This document shows positions 41,184-52,275 of a DNA stretch of 64,000 nucleotides, piece after piece. The DNA is taken from assembly GCA_023014485.1 (NCBI GenBank), contig JAJOZX010000925.1, positions 651,501-715,500 of the forward strand, in the 5' to 3' direction. The translations under genes were made by a program, and so were the position numbers. The stretch is from Bathynomus jamesi (lineage: Eukaryota > Arthropoda > Malacostraca > Isopoda > Cirolanidae). The notes under the pieces are model-generated. The model was not told the DNA's origin, did not search any database, and saw only the letters and a program-made list of their open reading frames with translations. Position 1 is the first letter of the stretch. Each line of letters begins with the position of its first letter.

Positions 41184-41777
41184 ATGGAATTTTGTGAATG
41201 GGCTACGGAACAATATGCTCGGGATGCCAATTTCCCGTCCACCATTCTGTTCAGTGACGAGGCTGTTTTTTATGGAAATGGTGAGGTAAATCGACAGAAC
41301 ACCCGCTACTGGTCTCAAAACAACTCTCACTGGTATACCTCTTCAAAGGAACAAGGTGCATTTCGGGTGATGGTATGGATGGTGTGGCATTTGGAAGGAT
41401 CGCATCCCAGTGTTTTGAACGAAGAAGGAAATTTCCCAACATGGTTCCAGCAAGACGGCGCTCCTGCACATTACAGCACCCAAGTAAGGGAGTACCTGTA
41501 CCAACAATTCCCTGGTCATTGGATAGGACGTCGAGGGCCTGTGGAATGGGCAGCTAGAAGCCCGGATCTCACGCCACTAGATTTTTATCTCTGGGGCCAC
41601 TTGAAAGCGCTGGTATACGCAGAGAAAATTAGGAGTGTTGAACATTTGCGGCAGCGCATTATTGGGGCACGTAACACCATTACTCCTGACATCATTCACC
41701 GTGTGCTTGCTGACTGGGTATCACGTCTGAATTTGTGTATTGAAAACAATGGTGGACATATTGAGCACGTTCTGTAA
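41184..41777 (+). pseudogene. Mariner-like transposase, catalytic domain with central deletion
   Basis: MEFCEWATEQ leads to LFSDEAVFYGNGEVNRQNTR with the first Asp, then FQQDGAPAHYSTQVREYLYQ with the second, and WAARSPDLTPLDFYLWGHLK with the third. I count 36 residues between the last two Asp. About 40 residues normally found between VWM and the FQQDGAP block (VNVWAGI onward in relatives) are replaced by a short MVWHLEGSHPSVLNEEGNFP stretch. The fold is therefore probably damaged. The C-terminus ends at 41777, 66 bp from the right terminal repeat. Confidence 0.8.
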
Positions 41778-41951
41778 ATAAAAGCTTTTGTTTTACCTTT
41801 TTTTATTATTTTTCCTATGATGCCGAACTTATGGGACACCCTATATATATATATATACACAGGGCGTCCCAAAAAAATGTATACACACTTTAACAGCTGA
41901 TAGCTCAATTGATGTTTCTTTCTTTCCAAGTTAAACCCATTAGAATTAATA

Positions 41952-42413
41952 ATGGCAGTCAGACTAAGCTTTGAACAAAGGAAATTCATTCTAAAATGCT
42001 ACTGGAAGTGTGAAAACGCAGTTGAAGTGCAAAGACAGTTTAGGAGGGAGTTTCAAACAGATCCACCAACGCGACTTACCATCACTCGAATTAGAGATGG
42101 AATTAGCCGATGGAACTGTTCAGAATGTCCACAAGAAGCGTTCCGGAAGACCACGGACATCGACAAGCCCACAAAGCAAGAAAGAGTACTGGAAACGTAT
42201 CACCGAAGTCCAAGAAAATCTGTGCGGCAAGCGAGTCGTGAGGTAGGAATTTCAGAATCGTCTGTCCAACGCATTTTGAAGCGCTGTCAATGGAAAAGTT
42301 ACATTCCAAGATTAGTCCATGCTATTAATGAAGATGATCCGGACCGAAGAGTGGAGTATTGCGAGTGGTACTTGGCACGATGTGGATGTGGATTGGACGA
42401 AGGGGTTTCGTAG
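41952..42413 (+). pseudogene. Mariner-like transposase N-terminal part (element 2)
   Basis: [20 protein letters not shown] starts the DNA-binding region. A frame change between SRWN and the [20 protein letters not shown] block has altered the middle: another frame (42010-42246) reads [20 protein letters not shown] there. [19 protein letters not shown] is the second helix-turn-helix. The frame passes into nonsense after CEWYLAR. Confidence 0.7.
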
Positions 42414-42646
42414 AATACCCTCCGCGTTCACCAGACCTCACACCACTAGACTTTTTTTTATGGGGATACTTAAAAGACAAAGTCTACGCTATAAAACCTG
42501 CAACAGTCGCTGAATTGAGAGCAGCCATTGAACGAGAATGCACACAAATACCAAACGAAATGTTTCGTGATGTTTGCGATTCCATTGCTTCGCGTTATCA
42601 GCAGTGCCTGGACCAGAACGGACGTCAGTTTGAAAACAGGCGTTGA
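42359..42646 (+). pseudogene. Mariner-like transposase C-terminal part (element 2)
   Basis: [20 protein letters not shown] keeps only the third acidic site, followed by LWGYLKDKVYAIKPATVAEL and the family C-terminus DQNGRQFENRR. The first two catalytic Asp are deleted together with roughly 130 residues, so it cannot transpose itself. Confidence 0.75.
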
Positions 42647-42771
42647 CAAAACAATTAAATAATGTCTGTAGATTCTATTACATTTTGAAAATGAAATGTA
42701 TTTTAATAAACACTGCCTTTATAATTATTTAAAGTGTGTATACATTTTTTTGGGACGCCCTGTATAATATA

Positions 42772-42785
<14 letters not shown>

Positions 42786-42822
<37 letters not shown>
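42786..42822. repeat. (TG)n microsatellite beside element 2
   Basis: TG dinucleotides follow a TA tract. The next 800 bp (42.83-43.62 kb) are AT-rich without recognisable features apart from a T-run at 43467-43485. Confidence 0.95.
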
Positions 42823-42824
<2 letters not shown>

Positions 42825-43631
42825 TGCCCAATCGGTCGAACATAAAGAAATCCATTTAAACTAAATGGATAAAAATATTGAAAGTATAAAACTCTAATAA
42901 AAAATGACATCAAATTCTGAATACTTTTAGGTTTCCTCATTTCATACAGCCGCCACATGACACCTAAGTGGTAACCTACTGACTGGGGCCGTCGAAACTC
43001 TATCGTGCTGTCGCTGATTTATTATTTTTTACAAGTCATTCTGCAATCTTCCAATAATTTGTTTTAAACCACAGAATCCCTTCTCTGATTTAAGATTTTG
43101 CGTGAAACTAATACCCTCTTTCGGAGTCTTTGCTGGTTTATAAAGAACCAACCCTCTTCAGGGGAAAAACCAATCACTGTAAATTTAGATGTCCGATTGG
43201 TTTGTAGGGAGTTATGTGAGGGGAACTACCTTTAAGGCAGTCAGGTTTGGTCGACTCCACCCAAAATTGTTTGGATATATAAGCTCACACATCGTTTTAT
43301 TTTGCGGAAAAACCTTATAAAATAAATACCATCGGCTAACACACTCCTTCCTGTGCATAGTTCTCAATTTGCCGTGTGCAATTTTGTTATATTCGATTGA
43401 ATGAATACATTAAGTATTTTATTGCGTAATTTCGAAATTGTTCTGATTAACCTTGTTCGAACGCCAATTTTTTTTTTTTTTTTTATAATTTATGCAAGGA
43501 ATTTTGTGACATTTTTAGAGATTATTATTATTATTTCTTTTTAGATTTTGAAATATTGCTTTGTCTTGTTTTTAAAACTTCGGCTGTCGTATTTTCTTCG
43601 TATATTGAAAAACATTTTCCTTGCAGTAAAT

Positions 43632-43839
43632 CAGTGGTTCCCAAACCCATGGTCGCGAAGGTGTTCCTGAGGGTCGCTTTGAAAACCTCCCGTACTCGAA
43701 ATTTTGGGCCCAACTTAAGGATAAGCCCATTCTGACTCGGGAGACTGAAAAACACTGCATGTACCAGCGTTTAGGGGGTTCGCCAGGACAGAACAATGTT
43801 GTATTCAGGGTCGCCACCATAAAAGTTTGGGAACCACTG
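43632..43839. mobile_element. 208-bp hAT MITE
   Basis: Inverted ends CAGTGGTTCCCAAAC and GTTTGGGAACCACTG with exact 8-bp duplications CAGTAAAT at 43624-43631 and 43840-43847. No coding capacity. Confidence 0.93.
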
Positions 43840-44260
43840 CAGTAAATAAACAATATAAATTAGAACCAAAATCGTTTAAATTACCTTCGTTCAGTTATTT
43901 AATGTACATTTTTTAAACGTGAAAGCTGAATGGGGAGTATGAAAGTCGTCATTGTTCTGAATGAAGCTTTGCAAGAATTCATAATTTGAGGGGAAAATAC
44001 TGATCAAAATTGCACTTAAAATGAAAAAAGGTAAGTGATACCTCAACTGTACTTACTGTACAGTGTGAAGTGAATGTAAACTGATAAATCATACCGATTC
44101 AGTGAGACAGACTGAAAAGGATATTAGTGAAAGAGAAAAACTGAGTGTGGCACACATTCTCACCATGGGGGAAGAAACGCGGTGATTAAAAATAATCGTT
44201 GTGCATAACAGGCAAATTAACAACTACAGTCCCGGGGTACCTGGCCCCCTTGGCGCGGCG

Positions 44261-44379
<119 letters not shown>

Positions 44380-44686
44380 GAGTGGCATACTGGTATGGGT
44401 ATAAGTATAGAAATAAATTCGAAACAAGGTATAGATAGGTATAAAAATTAGTATGACCATAAATAAAGAAACAAGGACCAGTATTGTTAGCAAATGATAT
44501 TGAAAGGCGCCTACAAATAGAGACGTTCTTTTTGCATGATCTTTTGCCTTTCGCTTTACTTATCAAAAGGTAGTTAGTTACATAATGAAAATGATCTACG
44601 TAGCAAAACTTTTCGTTTTACCAAGACATCGTTTTAGTTCAAATTTTAGTATGTAGAGGTATAAGTATAGAACTAAAGTTTGAACG

Positions 44687-44689
<3 letters not shown>

Positions 44690-44758
<69 letters not shown>
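44690..44758. repeat. (TA)n microsatellite, target of mariner-like element 3
   Basis: About 68 bp of TA dinucleotides end directly at the CAGGGTGTTTC terminus of element 3. TA repeats resume after its right end at 46337. Confidence 0.95.
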
Positions 44759-44761
<3 letters not shown>

Positions 44762-46336
44762 GGTGTTTCAGGAGGAAAGGTCAATACTTCGGGAGGTGAT
44801 AGTATCGGTCATTGTGAGAAAAAAAGTTCATATGAACATGTCTAATTCTGAATGGTTACGGAGATAGAGCTGTTTGAATCTACAAATACAAAAGCATTGT
44901 TGATGGTAATCAAGAAAGAGAAACCAATTACTGTTTCTAACATTTAATGTTTAAACATTGGCATTTTGAATGGTATCAGATACAGAAATGACAAATTTGT
45001 TATAGTTTACAATAAGTTTTCGAAAATCCCACCGTCAACCTCAATGCACTTTGCAACTCGTGTACGAAGATCGCGTGTTGTTCGTCTGAGTTGATCTTGA
45101 CGTTCCTTTATGCGGGCAGCAGCATCCAAAATGCGCGCGAGCAATTCGTCTCGTGTATCCACCTTTCTTTTGTAAACTTGACTTTTCATCCACCCCCACC
45201 AAAAAATAATCTAACGGAGAGAGGTCTGGAGACCTTGGTGGCCATTAAATAGGACCACCGCGGCCGATCCATCGACCAGGGAAAGTTTGATTTAGGTATT
45301 GCATCACCAGACGGGTAGAATGTGGAGGAGCTCCATCATGCTGAAAGTACATACCAGCGCGTGTAGCCAAAGGAACATCCTCCAATAGTCCTGGCAATTC
45401 ATTTTGCAGAAATTCTAGGTAATTTTGTCCTGTAAGACGATTCTCTAAAGTAACAGGGCCAATCAGCTGATCATCGATGATACCGCACCACACATTGGCA
45501 GAGAAGCGATGTTGAAAATTTGTTTCCACAGTGGCATTTGGATTTTCGTCTGACCACCGATGAGAGTTACGAATGTTGTTGATACCGTCACGGGTGAAAG
45601 TAGCTTCATCGGTGAACAGTATTAATCGAAGCAATCGGCGATTAGCATTTACGCAATGACAAAATTCCAATCGCATGGCAGCGTCTCCTGGTTGAAGGTG
45701 TTGTACACGCTGTACATGATATGGATGCAAGCCTTCCCCACGTAATGTTCGCCATACTCTTGTGTGTGGTACACCGAGACGTGTAGAAATTCTTCGTGAG
45801 CTATTAGTAGGACTACGCTCTACCAACTGAAGAATGTTTTCCACTTCATCCACATCTTGTTGACTTTCATGTTCAGATGAAACATGAGCGCTGGGAAGTG
45901 TACCAATCTCATACAATGTATTGAAAACCCTGGTAAACACTCTTCGATCCGGAATTCTGCGGTTCGGAAACCGTCGACGGTATTCTGCAACAGCAGCTGT
46001 TGCACTTCCATCGCAAAAAACCGTAGACATACACCATAGCTGCATATTCGGCATGTGTGAAGGTGTGTGGCATTCTTAACACTGCTTCAAACACCAAACA
46101 ATGTCACTCACAACAGTCAGCTGTCGACTGGCTTATGTTACATGCTTACATTACAGCTTACATGGTTCAAGGTTATAGGGGAGGGAAGGGGGAGGAAGAG
46201 CTGCGCGTGCATCAGATTCAAACAGCTCTATCTCCGTAACCATTCAGAATTAGACATGTTCATATGAACTTTTTTTCTCACAATGACCGATACTATCACC
46301 TCCCGAAGTATTGACCTTTCCTCCTGAAACACCCTG
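44759..46336 (-). mobile_element. Mariner-like element 3 with 122-bp identical inverted ends
   Basis: The left 122 bp (44759-44880) and the right 122 bp (46215-46336) are perfect inverses, starting CAGGGTGTTTCAGGAGG, with TA outside both. Identical long ends imply recent insertion. The transposase gene is on the minus strand and nearly complete. Confidence 0.93.
45007..46073 (-). pseudogene. Nearly complete mariner-like transposase (element 3)
   Basis: The likely start is [19 protein letters not shown] at about 46073-46017. One extra T in a T-run then moves the sense to the frame 46054-45245. That frame has [20 protein letters not shown], helix-turn-helix [34 protein letters not shown] (first Asp), [40 protein letters not shown] (second Asp) and RWIGRGGPI, then a TAA. 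The sense continues as WPPRSPDLSPLDYFL (third Asp), with one extra base before KSQVYKRKVDTRDELLARIL in 45189-45007. The spacing between the last two Asp is 36 residues, counting the stop as one. So there are three small lesions: two frameshifts and one nonsense. Confidence 0.82.
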
Positions 46337-46480
46337 TATATATATATATATATACACAGTATATTACACAGTATATATACACAGTATATTACTATTACTT
46401 TAATTTTCATCTATTACTATTGTCTTTATGTCTATTTAAATGCAATTAGAAGCAGTGTGTTAACAAACAAACACTTTATT
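46337..46480. repeat. (TA)n with TATTACTATT-type repeats
   Basis: TA repeats, then ACAGTATATTACTATTACTT and TCTATTACTATTGTC. These resemble the repeats at 48.2-48.47 kb in the same orientation. They may be the other subterminal region of one hAT-type element around the LINE piece. Confidence 0.4.
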
Positions 46481-46552
46481 TCAGACTCAACAGGTACAAA
46501 CATTATACAAGAAGTCCATAGAAGATTAAGATATAGTTGTCTGGAGCACTGA

Positions 46553-47215
46553 CTAAGTAGGCCAGTGAATCACTGTGTATAATGAACATACAATACAATG
46601 ATCCAACCATGAGGTGGTGTGCCAACTATCATTAACATAAGTAAAGCTATCACCAGGAAGACTACACATGCATGAAATGGTCAAGTTATTATCTTCACAG
46701 AAGTCCTTTAAGTGATTGCTAAACAAAGAATTATCATTAAATACATTAACATTAAAGTCACCAATAATAGCTACACATGTCGTATCCAACTCATCAATAA
46801 TACTGCTGACCTGCCCCAGTTTAATGAGGTAATCTTCTTCATTATCAACTGCCTGAAAAGGCATATAGATACACCGAATTACAAATTTTTTATCGTCTAC
46901 ACAAATTTCTATTCCAGTTAGCCAATTCAAACCAAGTTTTAATTCACTAATATATTTCCCATACTCCAACCTCTATAGAATAGCTACCCCGCCAGGTGGG
47001 TGGCCTGCAAGGAGACCATCTTGTTTATCTCTGGTGGCCTCCCCTATCCCATGAAAGTTACTGGACAGGCTATTCAGGTCCTTTAAATCCTGTTTCCTGC
47101 AGACAGAGAATATCAGCATCCTCTAACAGCTTATCAATTATGATTCGCCTGTGTTTGCTATTATTGCCTAAGCTTAGGCCTCTACAGTTATAAGAGATTA
47201 TCTCGAATGTTGCAA
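46553..47215 (-). pseudogene. LINE ORF2 fragment: endonuclease domain only
   Basis: On the minus strand the sense begins near 47215 with FEIISYNCRGLSLGNNSKHR, then LLEDADILCLQET, the N-terminal catalytic block of an APE-type endonuclease. After a frameshift and an in-frame stop (about 46978), the frame 46969-46553 has GIEICVDDKKFVIRCIYMPF, CVAIIGDFNVNVFNDNSLFS (the GDFN motif) and TSWLDHCIVCS. It stops before the final SDH motif. No reverse transcriptase follows toward 46.4 kb. The order is ORF1 then endonuclease, as in CR1/L2-group LINEs. Confidence 0.75.
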
Positions 47216-48145
47216 TTAGGAAGATGCAGGAATTCTGCCAGCCATCTCTACATGTTGAATTCCACTTATACCAGGCACAGCAGTTACAGCATTAGACCCA
47301 GCTGAATTTTCCTCCACAGTACGACACATAATGTCTCCATAATTACCCTCTCCAGCACTTGCGAGAGGGGCTGCAGGTGTTTTTCTTCCCTTCTTCTCAT
47401 AGATCCGCCGTACATATACCCGTTCCGGCCATACTGCTGGATCCATAAATACCCCTGGATCATCACAGACTACCGTAACTTGAAAGGAACTGTACGTAGT
47501 CCATCTGGAGTCATTTTTCCTACATGTAACCTGAAGGTTCACTTTATCTTCCACAAATGCCTGCAGCTCCTCGGCCGTAAGATCAGGTTGACATCTCGAG
47601 ACGAAAATGTTTGCGGTCTTCGTTGGTACAGCCATCATACGATCTGTTTTGGCAGCCCCTATGATACCCCGCGGTTGTCTGCCAGCCCTTGCCACAGGCT
47701 GACTCCCTCTAACCGGTGCATGAGTGGGACCAGACCCCCTTGAGGGACCACCACCATTAGCTACTGCAGTGGTTGCAGTTCTCGGAGGGGTCGCTCGCTT
47801 CCAGCCCCTCCTTACAACCATTGTCCAAGATGCCTCCTCATCATGACCCCCGACTGCATTCCCAGCATCCCGATTCACCAAGGCCCCTTGGGGGGTACCC
47901 TGTGTGAGATGGTATTGAGCTGGCGATGTAGCAGTGTCTGGATCCAGGGATCCAGGATAAGACTGAGAAGCAGAGGGCTCTGCACTCATGGATCCAGGAT
48001 GAGGCTGAGAGGCAGAAGGCTCTGCATTCATGGATCCAGAATGAGGCTGAGAGGCAGAAGGCTCTGCACTCATGGATCTAGGCTGAGGCTTAAAGGCAGA
48101 GGGCTCTGCACTTATGGATCCAGGATGAGGCTGAGCAGCAGCCAA
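47216..48145 (-). CDS. LINE ORF1-like protein with N-terminal 16-residue repeats
   Basis: The 309-codon frame starts at a TTG and is open further upstream to about 48170. Residues 1-60 are four to five copies of a 16-residue unit like PSASQPHPGSMSAE. Residues 90-150 are basic and Gly/Arg-rich (RRGWKRATPPRTATTAV). The C-terminal third, KTANIFVSRCQPDLTAEELQ, then SFQVTVVCDDPGVFMDPAVW, then ERVYVRRIYEK, resembles the RNA-binding half of ORF1 proteins of arthropod non-LTR elements. The stop lies right at the start of the endonuclease sense. It is uninterrupted while the adjoining endonuclease is broken. Confidence 0.68.
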   Translation of the reverse strand: MAAAQPHPGSISAEPSAFKPQPRSMSAEPSASQPHSGSMNAEPSASQPHPGSMSAEPSASQSYPGSLDPDTATSPAQYHLTQGTPQGALVNRDAGNAVGGHDEEASWTMVVRRGWKRATPPRTATTAVANGGGPSRGSGPTHAPVRGSQPVARAGRQPRGIIGAAKTDRMMAVPTKTANIFVSRCQPDLTAEELQAFVEDKVNLQVTCRKNDSRWTTYSSFQVTVVCDDPGVFMDPAVWPERVYVRRIYEKKGRKTPAAPLASAGEGNYGDIMCRTVEENSAGSNAVTAVPGISGIQHVEMAGRIPASS

Positions 48146-48184
48146 ATAACAAATGTTTGTTTCAACTAAATCATTACAATTTCA

Positions 48185-48470
48185 GAGACTGTAGGTCTTG
48201 ATAAATTTTACTTTATTGAGGGAAAAATTTGCCACAATATTAGTTCACATACATGTTTATTTTAGTTTAGAGTAGATTTAGTTAATTTTTCAGTTCTTTG
48301 TTCACACAATATGTCCATTGCCACTGTAATAGAAAAGTAATAGACTATTATCTATTACTTTGCCTTCTATTACTATTATTTATTATTACTATTACAGCCA
48401 AAAAATTATGATCTATTACTATTACTTGAAAAATTCTGTAATAGTCTATTACTATTACCCCATGTCTGGT
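48185..48470. repeat. ATTACTATT minisatellite ending in CCCCATGTCTGG
   Basis: Degenerate repeats of CTATTACTATTA with interruptions. On the minus strand the tract starts CCAGACATGGGGTAATAGTA, close to the CAGACATGGGATAA start of the 1.65-kb tract. It is likely a subterminal region of a hAT-type element. Confidence 0.45.
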
Positions 48471-48530
48471 ATATATATATATAATATATATATATATCAG
48501 CACTAACGAGTGCTTGGGAAAGCGTAATCT

Positions 48531-49110
48531 AATTAGGCAAAGGAACACCAGCGCGGTTGCAAACATTTTATTTTATTTCAAACGTTTCGAAACAGTCAGG
48601 TTACCATCTTCAGTGACTAAAACATTAAAATATTAGCATTAAAATAATTTATGTATTACAAACTTAAAACAAAGTTATAATTACCAACTGTAAAAATATA
48701 ATAAAATAAAAAAAATAATAAAAAGAGAACGGCAAACTTACTTAAAACACAATAAATCCGTTGAAGAGTTAAATTATTGAAAGTAGGTCTCTCCTTGTAA
48801 ATATATAAATTATAATGAATCAATTATATTAAAAGTCAGTGTGTGATCCGCCATTGCCGAGAGCAGCGAAATTGGACTCCGAAAAGGGGTGGCAATAGTA
48901 GTGTGAGTGTTTCCGTATTGTAGAATAAGGTGCTTCAGCTACAGTATTTTACAACTGGTAGTTATAACTTTGTTTTAAGTTTGTAATGTGTAAATTATTT
49001 TAATTCTAATATTTTAATGTTTTAGTCACTGAAGATGGAACCTGACTGTTTCGAAACGTTTGAAATAAAACAAAATGTTTGCAACCGCGCTGGTGTTCCT
49101 TTTCCTAATT
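48531..49110. mobile_element. Large inverted repeat, Penelope-like ends
   Basis: Arms of about 165 bp at 48531-48695 and 48947-49110 (AATTAGG, GGAACACCAGCGCGGTTGC, TTTCGAAACAGTCAGGTT and their inverses) surround a 250-bp spacer without coding sequence. The right arm reads CTGAAGATGGAACCTGACTG then TTTCGAAACG. The hairpin-GAAAC pattern and inverted arrangement fit truncated Penelope-like insertions. Both sides are TA repeats. Confidence 0.6.
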
Positions 49111-49144
49111 ATATATATATAATAATTATATAACCTTGGTTACC

Positions 49145-49235
49145 CTTCGTTTAGCTTCCGCCCGAATTGTTCATTCTGACGAAGGTCAAGCTTGTCACTT
49201 CACCTTAGACCTACAGTTTAACTTGAAATCCGAAC
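49145..49235 (-). mobile_element. SINE 3' fragment
   Basis: The minus strand contains AAGCTTGACCTTCGTCAGAA and CAATTCGGGCGGAAGC, the conserved body of the SINE family at 37.74-37.88 and 39.99-40.18 kb. The polymerase III boxes are missing. Confidence 0.6.
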
Positions 49236-49239
49236 CATA

Positions 49240-51110
49240 TACTGTATATATGTATATTGTTTTCATCTGATAAATTTGATCAGGAATGAAAGGGTGGAAT
49301 TCAGTGGCGCATTTATTTAAAAAATAATTCAAATTTCCTGTTCCTTTCATCCTTCTGTAGCTATTTTCCCTTATCACTAAGCCTCTTTATTGTACCTCCG
49401 TCTCTCTAGTATTAGTATAAGGATGATTTTGGAAGGGATCTCTGAGAATGAATAAGACAAAGAATGCCCAAATAATTTCTTTGTAAACGTTTTGGCGGCG
49501 CTTGCAACCATCCATCCATCCATCCATATACTGTATCATGCGTGCAATATAACTGCACGCATGAAGGAAGCCTCCTAAATTATTTGGCGTAAATTGTGCA
49601 CTTCATAACGAAAGGGAATTATATAATGCTACATAGAAATTTAACAAGTGCATAAGTTAAAAATGAAAATGTACCCTTGTCTTCATTGGAGCAAAACTTA
49701 CGCCTGTTGCCATATGACGATTACTCGTTTCAAAAGATTTTCTAGTGTGCTTTGCATAACTGCCGTTTCGCTTTTAATCTCAAAGCGATAAATTTAGCGA
49801 TGAATGCTAAAATGTGCTGTAGCCTTAATTTGATAAGAACTTAATTTATTAACTATTTTTCATGGTGGCATTTTCCATAATTGGAACTTTTTTAATATTA
49901 GATGTATTAAAAACAGTTGTAGAAAATTATCTATAAATCTCATTTAAATAATAAATAACGATTAAATACATAGTTAATATTTGTATTCTTAATTTCATAT
50001 ATTAGTGATTAACAATATGAAATATGCAACAAAAATATTGCATTTTAAAATGGCTTTCTCCTATTGGAAAGTTTATGTAGGATTACATTTAATTAAGTCT
50101 TATTTTTAAAATTCAGTCTTAATTATGAAATTTATATTGAAATATATATATTACACGCGTGTATCAAAGCTCTATACACAATTATTATTATATAAAATTT
50201 ACGTGAATTATAGCGCAAATATGAAATATATGTATAATAATAATAATAAAAATAATAATATTCAGGTGTCACTTGCCAGGCGTACGATTATTCTCATGTG
50301 AAAAAGAGTAAAAAATAAAAATTTCAAAGCGTGTCATTTTGTAACTGTTGGTCGTGGTGGGTGAACGCGCTTCGTGAACTTTGGTTATGTCTGTGAGATT
50401 ACTGCATTTTAAAATTAAAGCATAGTGCTGTAGTAATATATGGCATTTTAAGAAGTTAACGTTTTTGTTTCTAATTAAATGACTTACTAATGGAAGTACT
50501 TTAATAACTGTAGAAAACTTTTAAGCTAAGTTACTGTTGGTTTTAAAGTTCAGGCTATTTTACAATTTGTTTCGATAAAAATATGTTCCAACGTTAACTG
50601 GAATTAGGAGTAGCCTGTAGCCTGGGTAATCTGGAAACAAGAGACACTTTCCTTAACTTGCTGAGCCAGCCTATAACTGTAACCCAGGAATACCATAGTT
50701 AATAACACATCAATTTCAATTTTAGTAGGCCTTAGGCCTACATGTTTTGGTGAATTTAGCTAAAGTTTTTCAAACTCGAATTGGGGCCTAGGTTAGACAT
50801 ACCCAGTTAATAGTAAACATAACCTATCGTTATTAACCATGAATAATAAAAGCCTATCGTTATTAACCATGATACTTACAGTCAAGCCCTGAGTGTTTTA
50901 GGTTAGTGTAGTATACATCAGGCTTGTTTTAGGATTTTCTTTGGCCTTACTGTCAATTAAGACTAGGTTTAATTACGCTAATAGGCCTGGGTCCATTTAA
51001 GGGCAGAGGATGTTTGGGTAATTATTCTGTTAGCCATTAGGGTAGTAGGCCCTAATATTGGCTGTGAAGTTTTTATACCGAGCTCCACAAACGAAACACA
51101 CGGTAAATTT
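49240..51110. other. Single-copy-like AT-rich DNA
   Basis: No coding frame, RNA gene or transposon end is recognised. Short features are CCATCCATCCATCCAT at 49511-49526 and (TAATAA)n at 50233-50262. CCTAGGC-rich text becomes frequent from 50.7 kb. It could be intergenic or the upstream region of the exon candidate at 51.65 kb. Confidence 0.5.
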
Positions 51111-51138
51111 TTACAAGTGTACATTACAGCTTTGTAAA

Positions 51139-51226
51139 TGAAAACTGTTTTTCTGATGGTTTTTGATGCGGTTTGAACGAAGGTTAATTTCGTTCAAACA
51201 TCAAAAACAATCGGGAAAAACAGTTT
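51139..51226. repeat. Hairpin with about 40-bp arms
   Basis: AAAACTGTTTTTCTGATGG and GTTTGAACGAA have inverses TTCGTTCAAAC and CGGGAAAAACAGTTTT across a loop of a few bases. No terminal repeat or duplication identifies it. Confidence 0.6.
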
Positions 51227-51653
51227 TAATAATATATAACCTAACCTAAAATTCCTCAAAAACCTGTATGTACTCTTATAAAAAAAAATACCACACATTG
51301 GTAGGCTTACTCAAAATAGACCCCACGTTTAGCCTAGCTAGGTTTACTGTGTCGTAAATCTAGGAAGGTCGCTTGAAATCCTGTTTTAAAGTAGGCTAAG
51401 AACTTCTCTCTCATTTCAGATGGTAGGCCTAAAGAAAAAGGCAGACAAAAAATTAGCTGTAGAGAATAACTAAATATCCTGGTGGTTATTATATAGGCTA
51501 CTTTTCACAATCATTAAGCGTAGCCCTACATCGCAAAATCGTGTTAGTTGCAAACTGTTATTGCTACAGCAGTGTGTTTCTTGCTACCACTTAAAGTATA
51601 AAAGACTTGGTAAAGCCCTATTAGCTACGGGGTTTCCCACTTCCGTACTAAAA

Positions 51654-51790
51654 ATGAATTTTAAGGAAAAAGGAGTGAAAATGGGGTCGCAAGTAGGGTT
51701 TCTAGACCTCACCCCAGAATTATTGGAAACTCTAATATGCAGAGACCCTCTTACAGACCATTTTGAAGTTGAAGTGACACCATTTGCAAG
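51654..51790 (+). CDS. Candidate first coding exon of a host gene
   Basis: The ATG at 51654 opens MNFKEKGVKMGSQVGF, then LDLTPELLETLICRD and FEVEVTPFAR. The exon ends at a good donor, GCAAG followed by GTAAATA at 51791. The phase would be 2. The ELLETL...VTPFA pattern recalls the N-terminus of ecdysteroid-kinase-like (EcKinase/CHK-like) proteins, in which a KG-NY loop follows. No such second exon was found in the window, so this rests on one short segment. A second in-frame ATG lies nine codons downstream. Confidence 0.35.
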
Positions 51791-52275
51791 GTAAATAAAT
51801 TAACAGGAAATTTTAACATGTTCATGAATAAAATTTCCTTTTGATTTTCAGTCAGAAATTTTTGTCATTCTCTTAATCTCTCACCACACACATTGGCCTT
51901 ATTCTTTACATTTATGTTCGGCCTTGTAAAACTATTTAACTAACATTATGAGAGATTAATTTGTTTTCCAAAATATTTTAAATTATACATATATATTATA
52001 TATATATTATTATTATAATTTTATGGGATAAGCTAGGCCTAGTTTAAAACTAGAAGCGAGTCTCGTGTGTTCATGTCTTGCTATTTTTAAGGTTTTTGTG
52101 AAATGTTTGTATTCTAATGCCTCAAAAATTGATTTGTGTGTGTTAGGGCATGGTTAATCATTTTCAGGAAAAAGTGATGATGAAATTTTATAATTAATTA
52201 ATGATTAACTGATTAAAAAATAAATACTTCTGAAAAGAGTAAGAAAGCTTTGTTGTTTCTGTTGCGCGAGATAAG

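Larger units (their letters stand above)
40703..41843 (+). mobile_element. Mariner-like element 1 in a TA tract
   Basis: Inverted ends CAGGGTGTCCCATAAGT and ACTTATGGGACACCCT, with TA outside both. The length is about 1.14 kb. It carries two transposase frames. Target TA and end type fit the IS630-Tc1-mariner group. Confidence 0.88.
41860..42762 (+). mobile_element. Mariner-like element 2, deletion derivative
   Basis: Inverted ends CAGGGCGTCCCAAAAAAATG and its inverse, extending through GTATACACACTTTAA for about 34 bp. The length is 903 bp. The right side has TA outside. The left side is TACA. It lies only 17 bp of TA repeats away from element 1. Confidence 0.88.
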
